From Serratia entomophila (GTDB lineage: Bacteria; Pseudomonadota; Gammaproteobacteria; Enterobacterales; Enterobacteriaceae): 64,000 nt of DNA. The stretch is from positions 62,001 through 126,000 of the forward strand of contig NZ_CP082787.1 of the NCBI RefSeq assembly GCF_021462285.1, given 5' to 3'. The notes under the pieces are model-generated. The model worked only from the letters and a program-made list of their open reading frames with translations. It was not told the DNA's origin and made no database searches. The translations under genes and the position numbers were made by a program. This document shows positions 57,192 through 64,000 of this stretch, piece by piece (the first letter of the stretch is position 1; each line of letters opens with the position of its first letter).

Positions 57192-58187
57192 ATGAAGAAA
57201 AAACGGCCGGTACTCCAGGATGTTGCAGACAAGGTAGGCGTTACCAAGATGACGGTGAGCCGTTATTTGCGTAATCCCGATCAGGTTTCTGCCGCCTTGC
57301 AGCAAAAAATTGCCGTCGCGCTGGATGAGCTGGGCTACATCCCCAACCGTGCGCCGGACATTCTTTCCAACGCCACCAGCCGGGCGATTGGCGTGCTGCT
57401 GCCGTCGCTGACCAACCAGGTGTTCGCCGAGGTGCTGCGCGGCATTGAAAGCGTCACCGATGCGCACAATTACCAGACCATGCTGGCGCACTACGGCTAT
57501 TTGCCGGAGCGCGAAGAAGAGCGCCTGACCTCGCTGCTGTCTTACAATATCGACGGCCTGATCCTGTCCGAACGCCACCATACGCCGCGCACCCTGAAGA
57601 TGATCGAAGTGGCGGGCATCCCGGTGGTGGAGCTGATGGACTGCGTATCGCCATGCATCGATCTGGCGGTGGGTTTCAACAACTTCGAGGCGGCGCGCCA
57701 GATGACTCAGCAGATCATCGCGCACGGCCACCGCCACGTGGTGTATTTCGGCGCCCGCCAGGATGAGCGTACCCTCATCAAGCAGCAGGGCTATGAACAG
57801 GCGATGCGCGAATCCGGCCTGGAGCCGCACAGCATCATGACCGCGCGCTCCTCATCCTACTCTGCCGGCGGCGAGCTCCTGCGCCTGGCGCAGCGCGATT
57901 ATCCGCAGATCGACAGTATCTTCTGCACTAACGATGACCTGGCGATCGGCGCGGCCTTCGAGTGCCAACGGCAGGGGCTGTCGATCCCGCACGATATGGC
58001 GATTGCCGGCTTCCACGGCCACGACATCGGCCAGGTGATGGTGCCCAAGCTGGCCAGCGTGCTGACGCCGCGTGAGCGCATGGGCCAGATCGGCGCCGAA
58101 CGTTTGCTGGCCCGGCTGCGCGGCGAAACCCCGGGCCCGCGCATGGTGGACGTCGGCTTCACCGTGATCCCCGGCGGCAGCATCTGA
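57192..58187 (+). CDS. gntR: LacI-family gluconate repressor GntR
   Basis: Repressor of gluconate uptake and phosphorylation genes, released by gluconate. 331 residues, colinear with E. coli GntR: N-terminal LacI helix-turn-helix (VLQDVADKVGVTKMTVSRYLRNP) and periplasmic-binding-like sensor domain, ending VIPGGSI. The frame is open from 57102, but MKKKRPVLQDVADK at 57192 is the E. coli start. It is upstream of gntT, from which it is separated by a hairpin and a GntR operator. Confidence 0.96.
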   Translation: MKKKRPVLQDVADKVGVTKMTVSRYLRNPDQVSAALQQKIAVALDELGYIPNRAPDILSNATSRAIGVLLPSLTNQVFAEVLRGIESVTDAHNYQTMLAHYGYLPEREEERLTSLLSYNIDGLILSERHHTPRTLKMIEVAGIPVVELMDCVSPCIDLAVGFNNFEAARQMTQQIIAHGHRHVVYFGARQDERTLIKQQGYEQAMRESGLEPHSIMTARSSSYSAGGELLRLAQRDYPQIDSIFCTNDDLAIGAAFECQRQGLSIPHDMAIAGFHGHDIGQVMVPKLASVLTPRERMGQIGAERLLARLRGETPGPRMVDVGFTVIPGGSI

Positions 58188-58228
58188 CCGTTTTTAACCG
58201 GTTGTTTTTGCAATTTTTATTTTGAATT

Positions 58229-58244
58229 CGCGCCTTTCGGCGCG
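58229..58244 (+). terminator. Probable terminator after gntR
   Basis: CGCGCC-TTTC-GGCGCG, followed by TTTCGCATT; a short stem and weak U tract. Confidence 0.5.
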
Positions 58245-58346
58245 TTTCGCATTCCACCTGCGCGCTTGCCGCTCGTTGCCCACATAAGTTTGATCTCTAT
58301 CCCAGAACGCGAATTTTAACCCTTTACCCGGTTCCGGTGGTCATTC

Positions 58347-58374
58347 TGTTACCGGTATCATGATACCGGTAACA
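58347..58374. promoter_or_regulatory. GntR double operator upstream of gntT
   Basis: A perfect 28-base palindrome with half-site TGTTACCGGTATCA. Each half holds a GntR-type core (consensus near ATGTTACCGGTAACAT), so two abutting sites face each other, 156-183 bases before gntT. Gluconate-responsive repression of gntT is inferred. Confidence 0.82.
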
Positions 58375-58529
58375 ACGAGCATGCGGATATCTTGCTGCAA
58401 GATAGAACCTTTGGCTCAACACACCTACAGCTCGCCTTATCACACCGGGGAAGAGCCTAAAAATACAACAACCGCACGCTTTACGGCCTATTGTAAAGAG
58501 AGTCTGCGATAAAAGGTTGGAGAAAAATT

Positions 58530-59846
58530 ATGCCATTAGTGATTGTTGCAGGCGGCGTAGCGCTGCTGTTGCTGCTGATGATCCGCTTCAAGCTGAACGG
58601 CTTTATCTCGCTGGTGCTGGTCGCGTTGGCGGTCGGCATCGCGCAGGGGATGCCGGTCGATAAAGTGATCGGCTCCATCAAGGCCGGCGTCGGCGGCACG
58701 CTGGGCAGCCTGGCGCTGATCATGGGCTTTGGCGCCATGCTCGGCAAGCTGCTGGCGGACTGTGGCGGCGCCCAGCGCATCGCCACGACGCTCATCGACA
58801 AGTTCGGCCAAAAATACATTCAATGGGCGGTGGTGCTGACCGGTTTCACCGTCGGCTTCGCGCTGTTCTACGAGGTCGGGTTCGTGTTGCTGCTGCCGCT
58901 GGTGTTCAGCATTGCCGCTTCTGCACGCGTGCCGCTGCTGTATGTCGGCGTGCCGATGGCGGCTGCGCTGTCGGTCACCCACGGTTTCCTGCCGCCGCAC
59001 CCGGGCCCAACGGCGATCGCCACCATCTTCCATGCCGATATGGGGAAAACCCTGCTGTACGGCACCCTGTTGGCTATCCCTACGGTGATCCTGGCCGGCC
59101 CGGTCTATGCCCGCTTCCTGAAAGGCATCGACAAGCCGGTGCCGGAAGGCCTGTATAACCCAAAAATCTTCACCGAAGCGGAAATGCCAAGCTTTGGCAT
59201 CAGCGTCGCGACCTCTCTGGTGCCGGTGATCCTGATGGCGCTGCGCGCGGTAGCCGAAATGGTGCTGCCGAAGGGCCACAGCCTGCTGCGCTTCGCCGAG
59301 TTCTTCGGCGATCCGGTGATGGCGACGCTGATTGCGGTACTGATCGCTATCTTCACCTTCGGTCTGAACCGCGGGCGCAGCATGGATGAAGTGATGGGCA
59401 CCATCACCGACTCGATTAAAATCATCGCCATGATGCTGTTGATCATCGGCGGCGGCGGCGCGTTCAAACAGGTGCTGGTCGACAGCGGCGTAGAAAAATA
59501 CATCGCCGGCCTGATGGAAGGCAGCAACGTTTCGCCGATCCTGATGGCCTGGTCAATCGCCGCCGCGCTGCGTCTGGCGCTGGGTTCCGCCACCGTGGCG
59601 GCAATCACCGCCGGCGGCATCGTGGCCCCCCTGATCGCCACCACCGGCGTCAGCCCCGAGCTGATGGTGATTGCGGTCGGTTCCGGCAGCGTGATTTTCT
59701 CGCACGTTAACGATCCGGGCTTCTGGCTGTTCAAGGAGTACTTCAACCTGAGCATCATGGAAACCATCAAATCCTGGTCGGTGCTGGAAACCATCATCTC
59801 GGTGTGCGGCCTGGTGGGCTGCCTGCTGTTGGCGACGGTCGTATAA
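58530..59846 (+). CDS. gntT: High-affinity gluconate permease GntT
   Basis: Gluconate:H+ symporter in the inner membrane, 438 residues, the same as E. coli GntT and colinear along its length (FYEVGFVLLLPLVF, GFLPPHPGPTAIATIF, FSHVNDPGFWLFKEYFNL). It resembles GntT more than GntU although it occupies the gntU position of E. coli. GGAG lies before the ATG. gntK follows after 144 bases. Confidence 0.94.
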   Translation: MPLVIVAGGVALLLLLMIRFKLNGFISLVLVALAVGIAQGMPVDKVIGSIKAGVGGTLGSLALIMGFGAMLGKLLADCGGAQRIATTLIDKFGQKYIQWAVVLTGFTVGFALFYEVGFVLLLPLVFSIAASARVPLLYVGVPMAAALSVTHGFLPPHPGPTAIATIFHADMGKTLLYGTLLAIPTVILAGPVYARFLKGIDKPVPEGLYNPKIFTEAEMPSFGISVATSLVPVILMALRAVAEMVLPKGHSLLRFAEFFGDPVMATLIAVLIAIFTFGLNRGRSMDEVMGTITDSIKIIAMMLLIIGGGGAFKQVLVDSGVEKYIAGLMEGSNVSPILMAWSIAAALRLALGSATVAAITAGGIVAPLIATTGVSPELMVIAVGSGSVIFSHVNDPGFWLFKEYFNLSIMETIKSWSVLETIISVCGLVGCLLLATVV

Positions 59847-59858
59847 TCGTTATTCTGT

Positions 59859-59879
59859 CCGGCGCCCGCGAGGCGCCGG
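59859..59879 (+). other. GC-rich hairpin between gntT and gntK
   Basis: CCGGCGCC-CGCGA-GGCGCCGG, 12 bases after the gntT stop, without a U tract. More likely an mRNA stabiliser or partial attenuator than a full terminator. Confidence 0.45.
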
Positions 59880-59990
59880 CGTTCGTTACGGCAATTTTTG
59901 AGTATTTCCATCAGTTGGGGCGCATTTGATGACGCCGGCCGGGCAATTCGCCGCCAGAGCGCGCATTAGACTCCATAAGGGCATGACATT

Positions 59991-60518
59991 ATGAGTAATC
60001 CGCAGAATCACGTATTTATTTTGATGGGGGTTTCAGGCAGCGGCAAATCCGCCGTGGCCAGCGCCGTCGCCCATGAGCTCAATGCCGCCATGCTGGACGG
60101 TGACTACCTGCACCCGCGGGCCAACATCAACAAAATGGCCGCCGGACATGCGCTGGACGACAACGACCGCGCACCCTGGCTGGCGGCGCTGAACGACGCC
60201 ATCTTCGCCATGCAGCGCACCAACGGGGTTTCGCTGCTGGTGTGTTCTGCGCTGAAAAAGAGCTACCGCGATCGCCTGCGCGAGGGCAACAGCAACCTGC
60301 ATTTCATCTACCTGAAAGGGGATAAGGCGGTGATTGAAGATCGCCTGAAGCAGCGCAAGGGCCACTTCTTCAAGCCGCAGATGCTGGTTTCCCAATTCGC
60401 CACCCTGGAAGAGCCGGGCGAGCAGGAGGCGGATGTGCAGGCTATCGACATCAATCAGCCGCTGGACGGCGTGGTTGCCGACACCGTCGCCTATATTCAG
60501 CGCGTTGCGGCCCGTTAA
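59991..60518 (+). CDS. gntK: Gluconokinase GntK
   Basis: Phosphorylates gluconate to 6-phosphogluconate, feeding the Entner-Doudoroff and pentose phosphate pathways. 175 residues with P-loop GVSGSGKSAV and the family segment MLDGDYLHPRANI...KMAAGHALDDNDRAPWL. No GntR box was seen immediately upstream, so it probably depends on the gntT promoter. Confidence 0.94.
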   Translation: MSNPQNHVFILMGVSGSGKSAVASAVAHELNAAMLDGDYLHPRANINKMAAGHALDDNDRAPWLAALNDAIFAMQRTNGVSLLVCSALKKSYRDRLREGNSNLHFIYLKGDKAVIEDRLKQRKGHFFKPQMLVSQFATLEEPGEQEADVQAIDINQPLDGVVADTVAYIQRVAAR

Positions 60519-60550
60519 TCACGGGCCATCTGCCGGCGCCGTTCAGGCGC

Positions 60551-61144
60551 CTACAGCTTCATGTAAGCCCGCACGCCGTCCAGGAACATCTGGGTCGACA
60601 GCATCACCAGAATCAACCCCATCAACCTTTCCAGCGCGCTGACGCCCTTGCTGCCCAGCAGGCGCAGGAACAGGTTCGACATCAGCAGGATAGCCGCGGA
60701 AATTCCCCAGGCAATCAGCAGCGCCACCACCAGATGAGACAGCTGGTTCGGGTACTGGTGCGACAGCAGCATCAACGCCGCCAAAATCGAAGGCCCGGCC
60801 ACCAGCGGGATCGCCAGCGGCACCAGGAACGGCTCTTCGCCGGCGGAAAGGCCCGAGCTGTTGCCCTCCTGCGAAGGGAAAATCATCTTGATGGCGATCA
60901 GGAACAGGATGATGCCGCCGGAGATGGAGACGGTCTCGGTGCGCAGGTTGAGGAACGCCAGGATTTTCTCGCCGGCAAACAGGAAGATCAGCATCAGCAG
61001 CAGGGCGATCAGCAGCTCGCGGATCAGCACCACCCGGCGGCGGCGCGGCTCCAGATGTTTGAGCACCGACATGAAAATCGGCAAATTGCCCAGCGGATCC
61101 ATGATTAAAAACAGCAACACCGTGGCTGAAATCATCTCTGTCAT
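60551..61144 (-). CDS. yhgN: MarC-family membrane protein YhgN
   Basis: Inner-membrane protein of 197 residues with about six helices (e.g. MISATVLLFLIMDPLGNLPIF and FLVPLAIPLVAGPSILAALM). The family's function is not established, although a role in amino-acid efflux has been discussed. Adjacent to asd as in E. coli. A hairpin GGCGCC-N5-GGCGCC overlaps its stop codon but lacks a U tract. Confidence 0.93.
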   Translation of the reverse strand: MTEMISATVLLFLIMDPLGNLPIFMSVLKHLEPRRRRVVLIRELLIALLLMLIFLFAGEKILAFLNLRTETVSISGGIILFLIAIKMIFPSQEGNSSGLSAGEEPFLVPLAIPLVAGPSILAALMLLSHQYPNQLSHLVVALLIAWGISAAILLMSNLFLRLLGSKGVSALERLMGLILVMLSTQMFLDGVRAYMKL

Positions 61145-61332
61145 TGTGACCTCGGAATGTGGAAAACGCGCCGGCCTCTCCGGCCGCGTCCTTGCCTATA
61201 AGAAGGATTGCTGAGAAATGCCCAGCCATCGAATAAATTCACTTTGCGCCCGCGCCGACATTTTGTAAGGTGAAGACATATTGCACACAACTTACCCCCT
61301 AATAGCCCTTTCCAAGGCAGGACACAGTAAAT

Positions 61333-62436
61333 ATGAAAAACGTTGGTTTCATCGGTTGGCGCGGAATGGTCGGCTCGGTTCTCATGCAACGCATGACGGA
61401 AGAGCGCGATTTTGATGCCATTCGCCCGGTCTTTTTCTCCACTTCGCAGCACGGTTCCGCCGCGCCGGCCTTCGGCGGCCAGCAGGGCCTGCTGCAGGAT
61501 GCCTATGACGTTGACGCGCTGAGCGCGCTCGACATCATTATTACCTGCCAGGGTGGGGATTATACCAACGAAGTCTATCCTAAGCTGCGCGAAAGCGGCT
61601 GGCAGGGCTACTGGATCGACGCCGCGTCTTCGCTGCGCATGCAGGATGACGCGATCATTATTCTGGATCCGGTCAACCGCGCGGTGATTCAGCAAGGGCT
61701 GGATAACGGCATCAAGACCTTCGTCGGCGGCAACTGCACCGTCAGCCTGATGCTGATGTCGCTCGGCGGCCTGTTCGCCAACGATCTGGTGGAGTGGGCG
61801 TCGGTCGCCACTTACCAGGCGGCTTCCGGCGGCGGCGCGCGCCACATGCGCGAACTGCTGACCCAAATGGGCATGCTGCACGCCGACGTGGCGAAAGAGC
61901 TGCAGGACCCGGCTTCGGCCATCCTGGAGATCGAACGCAAGGTGACCGCAGCCACCCGCAGCGGCAAATTGCCGACCGATAACTTCGGCGTGCCGCTGGC
62001 CGGCAGCCTGATCCCCTGGATCGACAAACAGCTCGACAACGGCCAGAGCCGCGAAGAGTGGAAAGGCCAGGCGGAAACCAACAAAATCCTCAACACCTCC
62101 GGCGTGATCCCTGTCGACGGCCTGTGCGTGCGCGTCGGCGCGCTGCGCTGCCACAGCCAGGCGTTCACCCTGAAGCTGAAAAAAGACGTTCCATTGCCGG
62201 AAATCGAGCAGATGCTGGCGACGCATAACGACTGGGTGCGGGTGATCCCGAACGACCGCGAGCTGACCATGCGCGAGCTGACGCCGGCGGCGGTGACAGG
62301 TACGCTGAACACCCCGGTCGGGCGTCTGCGCAAGCTGAATATGGGGCCGGAATACCTGTCCGCGTTTACCGTCGGCGACCAGCTGCTGTGGGGCGCGGCC
62401 GAGCCGCTGCGTCGCATGCTGCGCATCCTGCTGTAG
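61333..62436 (+). CDS. asd: Aspartate-semialdehyde dehydrogenase
   Basis: NADPH-dependent reduction of aspartyl phosphate to aspartate semialdehyde, required for diaminopimelate, lysine, threonine and methionine. 367 residues, like E. coli Asd. NADP motif [15 protein letters not shown], active-site Cys in [11 protein letters not shown] and the catalytic His-containing [14 protein letters not shown] are intact. AGGA lies upstream of ATG. Confidence 0.97.
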   Translation: MKNVGFIGWRGMVGSVLMQRMTEERDFDAIRPVFFSTSQHGSAAPAFGGQQGLLQDAYDVDALSALDIIITCQGGDYTNEVYPKLRESGWQGYWIDAASSLRMQDDAIIILDPVNRAVIQQGLDNGIKTFVGGNCTVSLMLMSLGGLFANDLVEWASVATYQAASGGGARHMRELLTQMGMLHADVAKELQDPASAILEIERKVTAATRSGKLPTDNFGVPLAGSLIPWIDKQLDNGQSREEWKGQAETNKILNTSGVIPVDGLCVRVGALRCHSQAFTLKLKKDVPLPEIEQMLATHNDWVRVIPNDRELTMRELTPAAVTGTLNTPVGRLRKLNMGPEYLSAFTVGDQLLWGAAEPLRRMLRILL

Positions 62437-62470
62437 AAGATCAAACGCCGCTTTATGGCGTCGTATTCTG

Positions 62471-62495
62471 AAGCCCGCTTTATTGCGGGCTTTTC
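62471..62495 (+). terminator. Rho-independent terminator of asd
   Basis: AAGCCCGC (62471-62478) pairs with GCGGGCTT (62485-62492) around TTTATT; T-rich sequence (TTTTCT) follows. Confidence 0.85.
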
Positions 62496-62498
62496 TGT

Positions 62499-62624
62499 AT
62501 GTACTGGGCATGCTCGACAATTGGATATCCTGATGATTCCGGATTCGGTGCCGACGGTGCTTACGATTTAACCGATGCCATGGTATTAATGAATTTCATT
62601 GCAACATAGTGCGGGTACAGGGAT
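62499..62624 (+). pseudogene. In-frame upstream segment of the toxin gene, cut by TAG
   Basis: ATG at 62499 opens a 36-codon frame ending in TAG at 62607-62609. It is in the same frame as the toxin gene 15 bases later, and the codons between read CGYRD. The peptide (GYPDDSGFGADGAYDLTDAM and on) looks like real protein sequence. It could be the natural N terminus of the toxin, broken by an amber mutation, with restart at 62625. There is no Shine-Dalgarno before 62499, which sits directly behind the asd terminator. Confidence 0.45.
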
Positions 62625-63455
62625 ATGGCCTCAAGCGAAGGATTGCGGATAGCGCTTTCACCAGTGCAGTTGGCTGCCGTAATGTCGGACAGCACAGTGA
62701 CAGAAGGCGAAACGTGGAGTAACCGGCTTATGGGCGGTCTTGGCGTGGCGGGAGGGGTTGTCGAGCTCATTGGCGCCGGTGTCATGTGTTATGCCCCTGA
62801 CCCAACACTTTTAACCAAGGTTGGATGCGTGGTTGTCGGCACCCACAGCATGGACAGTATCAAAGCCGCATCAAACCAGATCGTCACAGGGCAACCGACA
62901 ACGACTGATACATACAAGTCGGCGGTTTCGCTAGCGCAGACGTTAGGGGCCGATGAAAATACCGCTTACAACGTGGGCCTGGCCGTGGATATTGCGGTTC
63001 CTTTGGTTTTTGCGACCGCGTTAGGGGCCGTGCGCGCTGCTTCTGTTCGCGTTGGGCAGATAAGATTACTCGAGCACGAGTCTATTGCCGGCGTGAAAGG
63101 CGGCGGGCATACCATAGCTAAGCATGTTGCTAAAAGCCCGGAGGAGTTATTGGGGCGTCTGGCAAAAAGCCCAGGCTTGCAAACAGCATCGACGTTTACC
63201 GATTTACGCACTGCCGAACAGGTAATCAGTCGAGTTTTGAAATTCAATAATGCGCTGATAAAGCGATGGGCGCAGCAGTCGGCATCGGCCAACGTGCTTG
63301 AACTCACATATCAGGCGGGTAAAGCGATCGGCTTTGGCTACAGGCAAGGAAGTGCCATTAAGTTAACTTCCAACAGCGTGCGCGTCGTCTTACTCAAAAA
63401 GGTGTACAACGGTAAGCCATATTACATTTTGACTGCTTACCCCATTATCAGATAA
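62625..63455 (+). CDS. Orphan polymorphic toxin with CdiA-CT RNase A-like domain
   Basis: Protein of 276 residues. The N-terminal part (1-145) has two hydrophobic Gly/Ala/Val-rich stretches (about 36-57, 117-140) and the recurring toxin-leader sequence LRIALSPVQLAAVMSD. The C-terminal part (about 146-276) matches the bacterial CdiA-CT RNase A fold: H167 (GGHTIAKHV), R178 (LLGRL), T270 and Y272 (ILTAY) have the spacing of the catalytic residues of the Yersinia kristensenii CDI toxin. No CdiB/CdiA N terminus, VgrG or Rhs is nearby within the window. The start is uncertain: the RBS-like AGGG is only 2 bases before ATG, and the frame continues upstream to a TAG. Confidence 0.82.
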   Translation: MASSEGLRIALSPVQLAAVMSDSTVTEGETWSNRLMGGLGVAGGVVELIGAGVMCYAPDPTLLTKVGCVVVGTHSMDSIKAASNQIVTGQPTTTDTYKSAVSLAQTLGADENTAYNVGLAVDIAVPLVFATALGAVRAASVRVGQIRLLEHESIAGVKGGGHTIAKHVAKSPEELLGRLAKSPGLQTASTFTDLRTAEQVISRVLKFNNALIKRWAQQSASANVLELTYQAGKAIGFGYRQGSAIKLTSNSVRVVLLKKVYNGKPYYILTAYPIIR

Positions 63456-63463
63456 GGGATTGT

Positions 63464-63757
63464 ATGGTGGCTCCAGTACCTAACCTCGGCACTCTTGTTC
63501 GCGTTTTTTTTGGGCAGGATTACGATTTATTTGGCGAGTCCGTAGAGGAAATTCTTGAATCCTACCGGGATACAGAAAACGCTGAGACAGTGCAAAAAAC
63601 AGTAGATGAAGCCACAATGTTGCTAACGCTATACCCGGAGCAGCAGCGACTTGAAGCTGTCTTTGCCGAACTGGTTGAAGGGGAGTTTGCTCCTGCGCCA
63701 TGGGGACACACAGTGCAATCCTTTCTTGAAAAAGTGATTTCGACTTTGAGAGCTTGA
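63464..63757 (+). CDS. Probable immunity protein for the RNase A-like toxin (CdiI-like)
   Basis: Acidic protein of 97 residues (rich in Glu and Asp) starting 8 bases after the toxin stop, with AGGG upstream of ATG. Small acidic proteins directly behind CdiA-CT genes are their immunity proteins, and this one resembles the CDI immunity family (NLGTLVRVFFGQDYDLFGES, alpha-helical). Neutralisation of the adjacent RNase is inferred from position and charge. Confidence 0.75.
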   Translation: MVAPVPNLGTLVRVFFGQDYDLFGESVEEILESYRDTENAETVQKTVDEATMLLTLYPEQQRLEAVFAELVEGEFAPAPWGHTVQSFLEKVISTLRA

Positions 63758-64000
63758 GTTTTTACTGATTTTTATCCTGCTGTAAACCTGAACTTCCCGG
63801 GGGCTGGCGTCTTTCAGCCCTCTAAAGCCCTATTTTTCGCTCTTTTACCCGCCCCGCCGGGAGATGGACAGTGCCGCTGCATGCAGGGCTTGGCCTACCG
63901 GTAACCCGCACTTCCCCACGTTGGCAGCAGCGCACAGGCGCTGTCAGGCTGGCAGTTTTCTTAATGAACAATTTTCCTTGGCAATGTAGCGCTGCTTTTA
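63758..64000. other. Unassigned 3' end of window
   Basis: No supported gene, terminator or repeat was recognised in these 243 bases after the immunity gene. Further toxin/immunity remnants could lie beyond the window edge. Confidence 0.3.

Noticed and set aside
60535..60551. GGCGCC-N5-GGCGCC as terminator between gntK and yhgN
   Set aside because: No U tract on either strand, and it overlaps the yhgN stop codon.

Overview
The window is a high-GC enterobacterial chromosome segment, most likely Serratia (S. marcescens group). This is inferred from the very close match of many proteins to E. coli counterparts (PitA, YhiN, GntR, GntT, Asd, YhgN), from synteny blocks such as asd-yhgN-gntK-gntT-gntR-yhhW-ryhB-yhhY and uspA/uspB-pitA-yhiN, and from accessory loci (srfABC, an iol cluster, a PapD-type fimbrial operon) known in Serratia. 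No tRNA, rRNA, insertion sequence, prophage or CRISPR array was seen.

Layout. 1-2104: 3' part of prlC, then rsmJ. 2133-8972 (minus): an uptake and phosphorylation operon for an unidentified sugar, with periplasmic binding protein, ABC ATPase, two permeases, FGGY pentulose kinase and a CBS-less SIS sugar-phosphate isomerase. 9302-17244: gdhA, uspA, a LysR/short-chain dehydrogenase pair lying between uspA and uspB, uspB, pitA and yhiN. 17255-24010 (minus): a VOC-fold protein and srfA-srfB-srfC. 24309-27936: an EamA-type exporter convergent with a MocR-type regulator, and an arginase-fold protein. 27933-38000: a chaperone-usher fimbrial operon (minus) ending in a LuxR-type regulator; divergent from it are a lipoprotein, an FKBP-type proline isomerase and a PapI/FaeA-like regulator. 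38185-39625: fetAB. 39668-53352: a complete myo-inositol catabolic cluster (iolI, iolT, iolA, iolB, iolR, fused iolC, iolD, iolG, iolH, iolE). 53407-55371: an OafA-type acyltransferase, AT-richer than its neighbours. 55482-60518: yhhY, RyhB sRNA, yhhW and the gluconate genes gntR, gntT, gntK. 60551-62436: yhgN and asd. 62499-63757: an orphan polymorphic toxin with a C-terminal RNase A-like (CdiA-CT type) domain and a probable immunity gene.

How the genes work together. The iol genes encode every step from inositol uptake to acetyl-CoA and DHAP, and ATGAAAT-type motifs recur in all three upstream regions, a plausible IolR regulon. gntR, gntT and gntK form a gluconate uptake and phosphorylation unit with a 28-bp palindromic GntR double operator before gntT. 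The fimbrial operon carries candidate regulators at both edges. The least understood parts are srfABC, the fimbria-linked lipoprotein/FKBP/PapI trio, the unknown-sugar operon, and the toxin pair, whose reading frame extends upstream through an amber codon.
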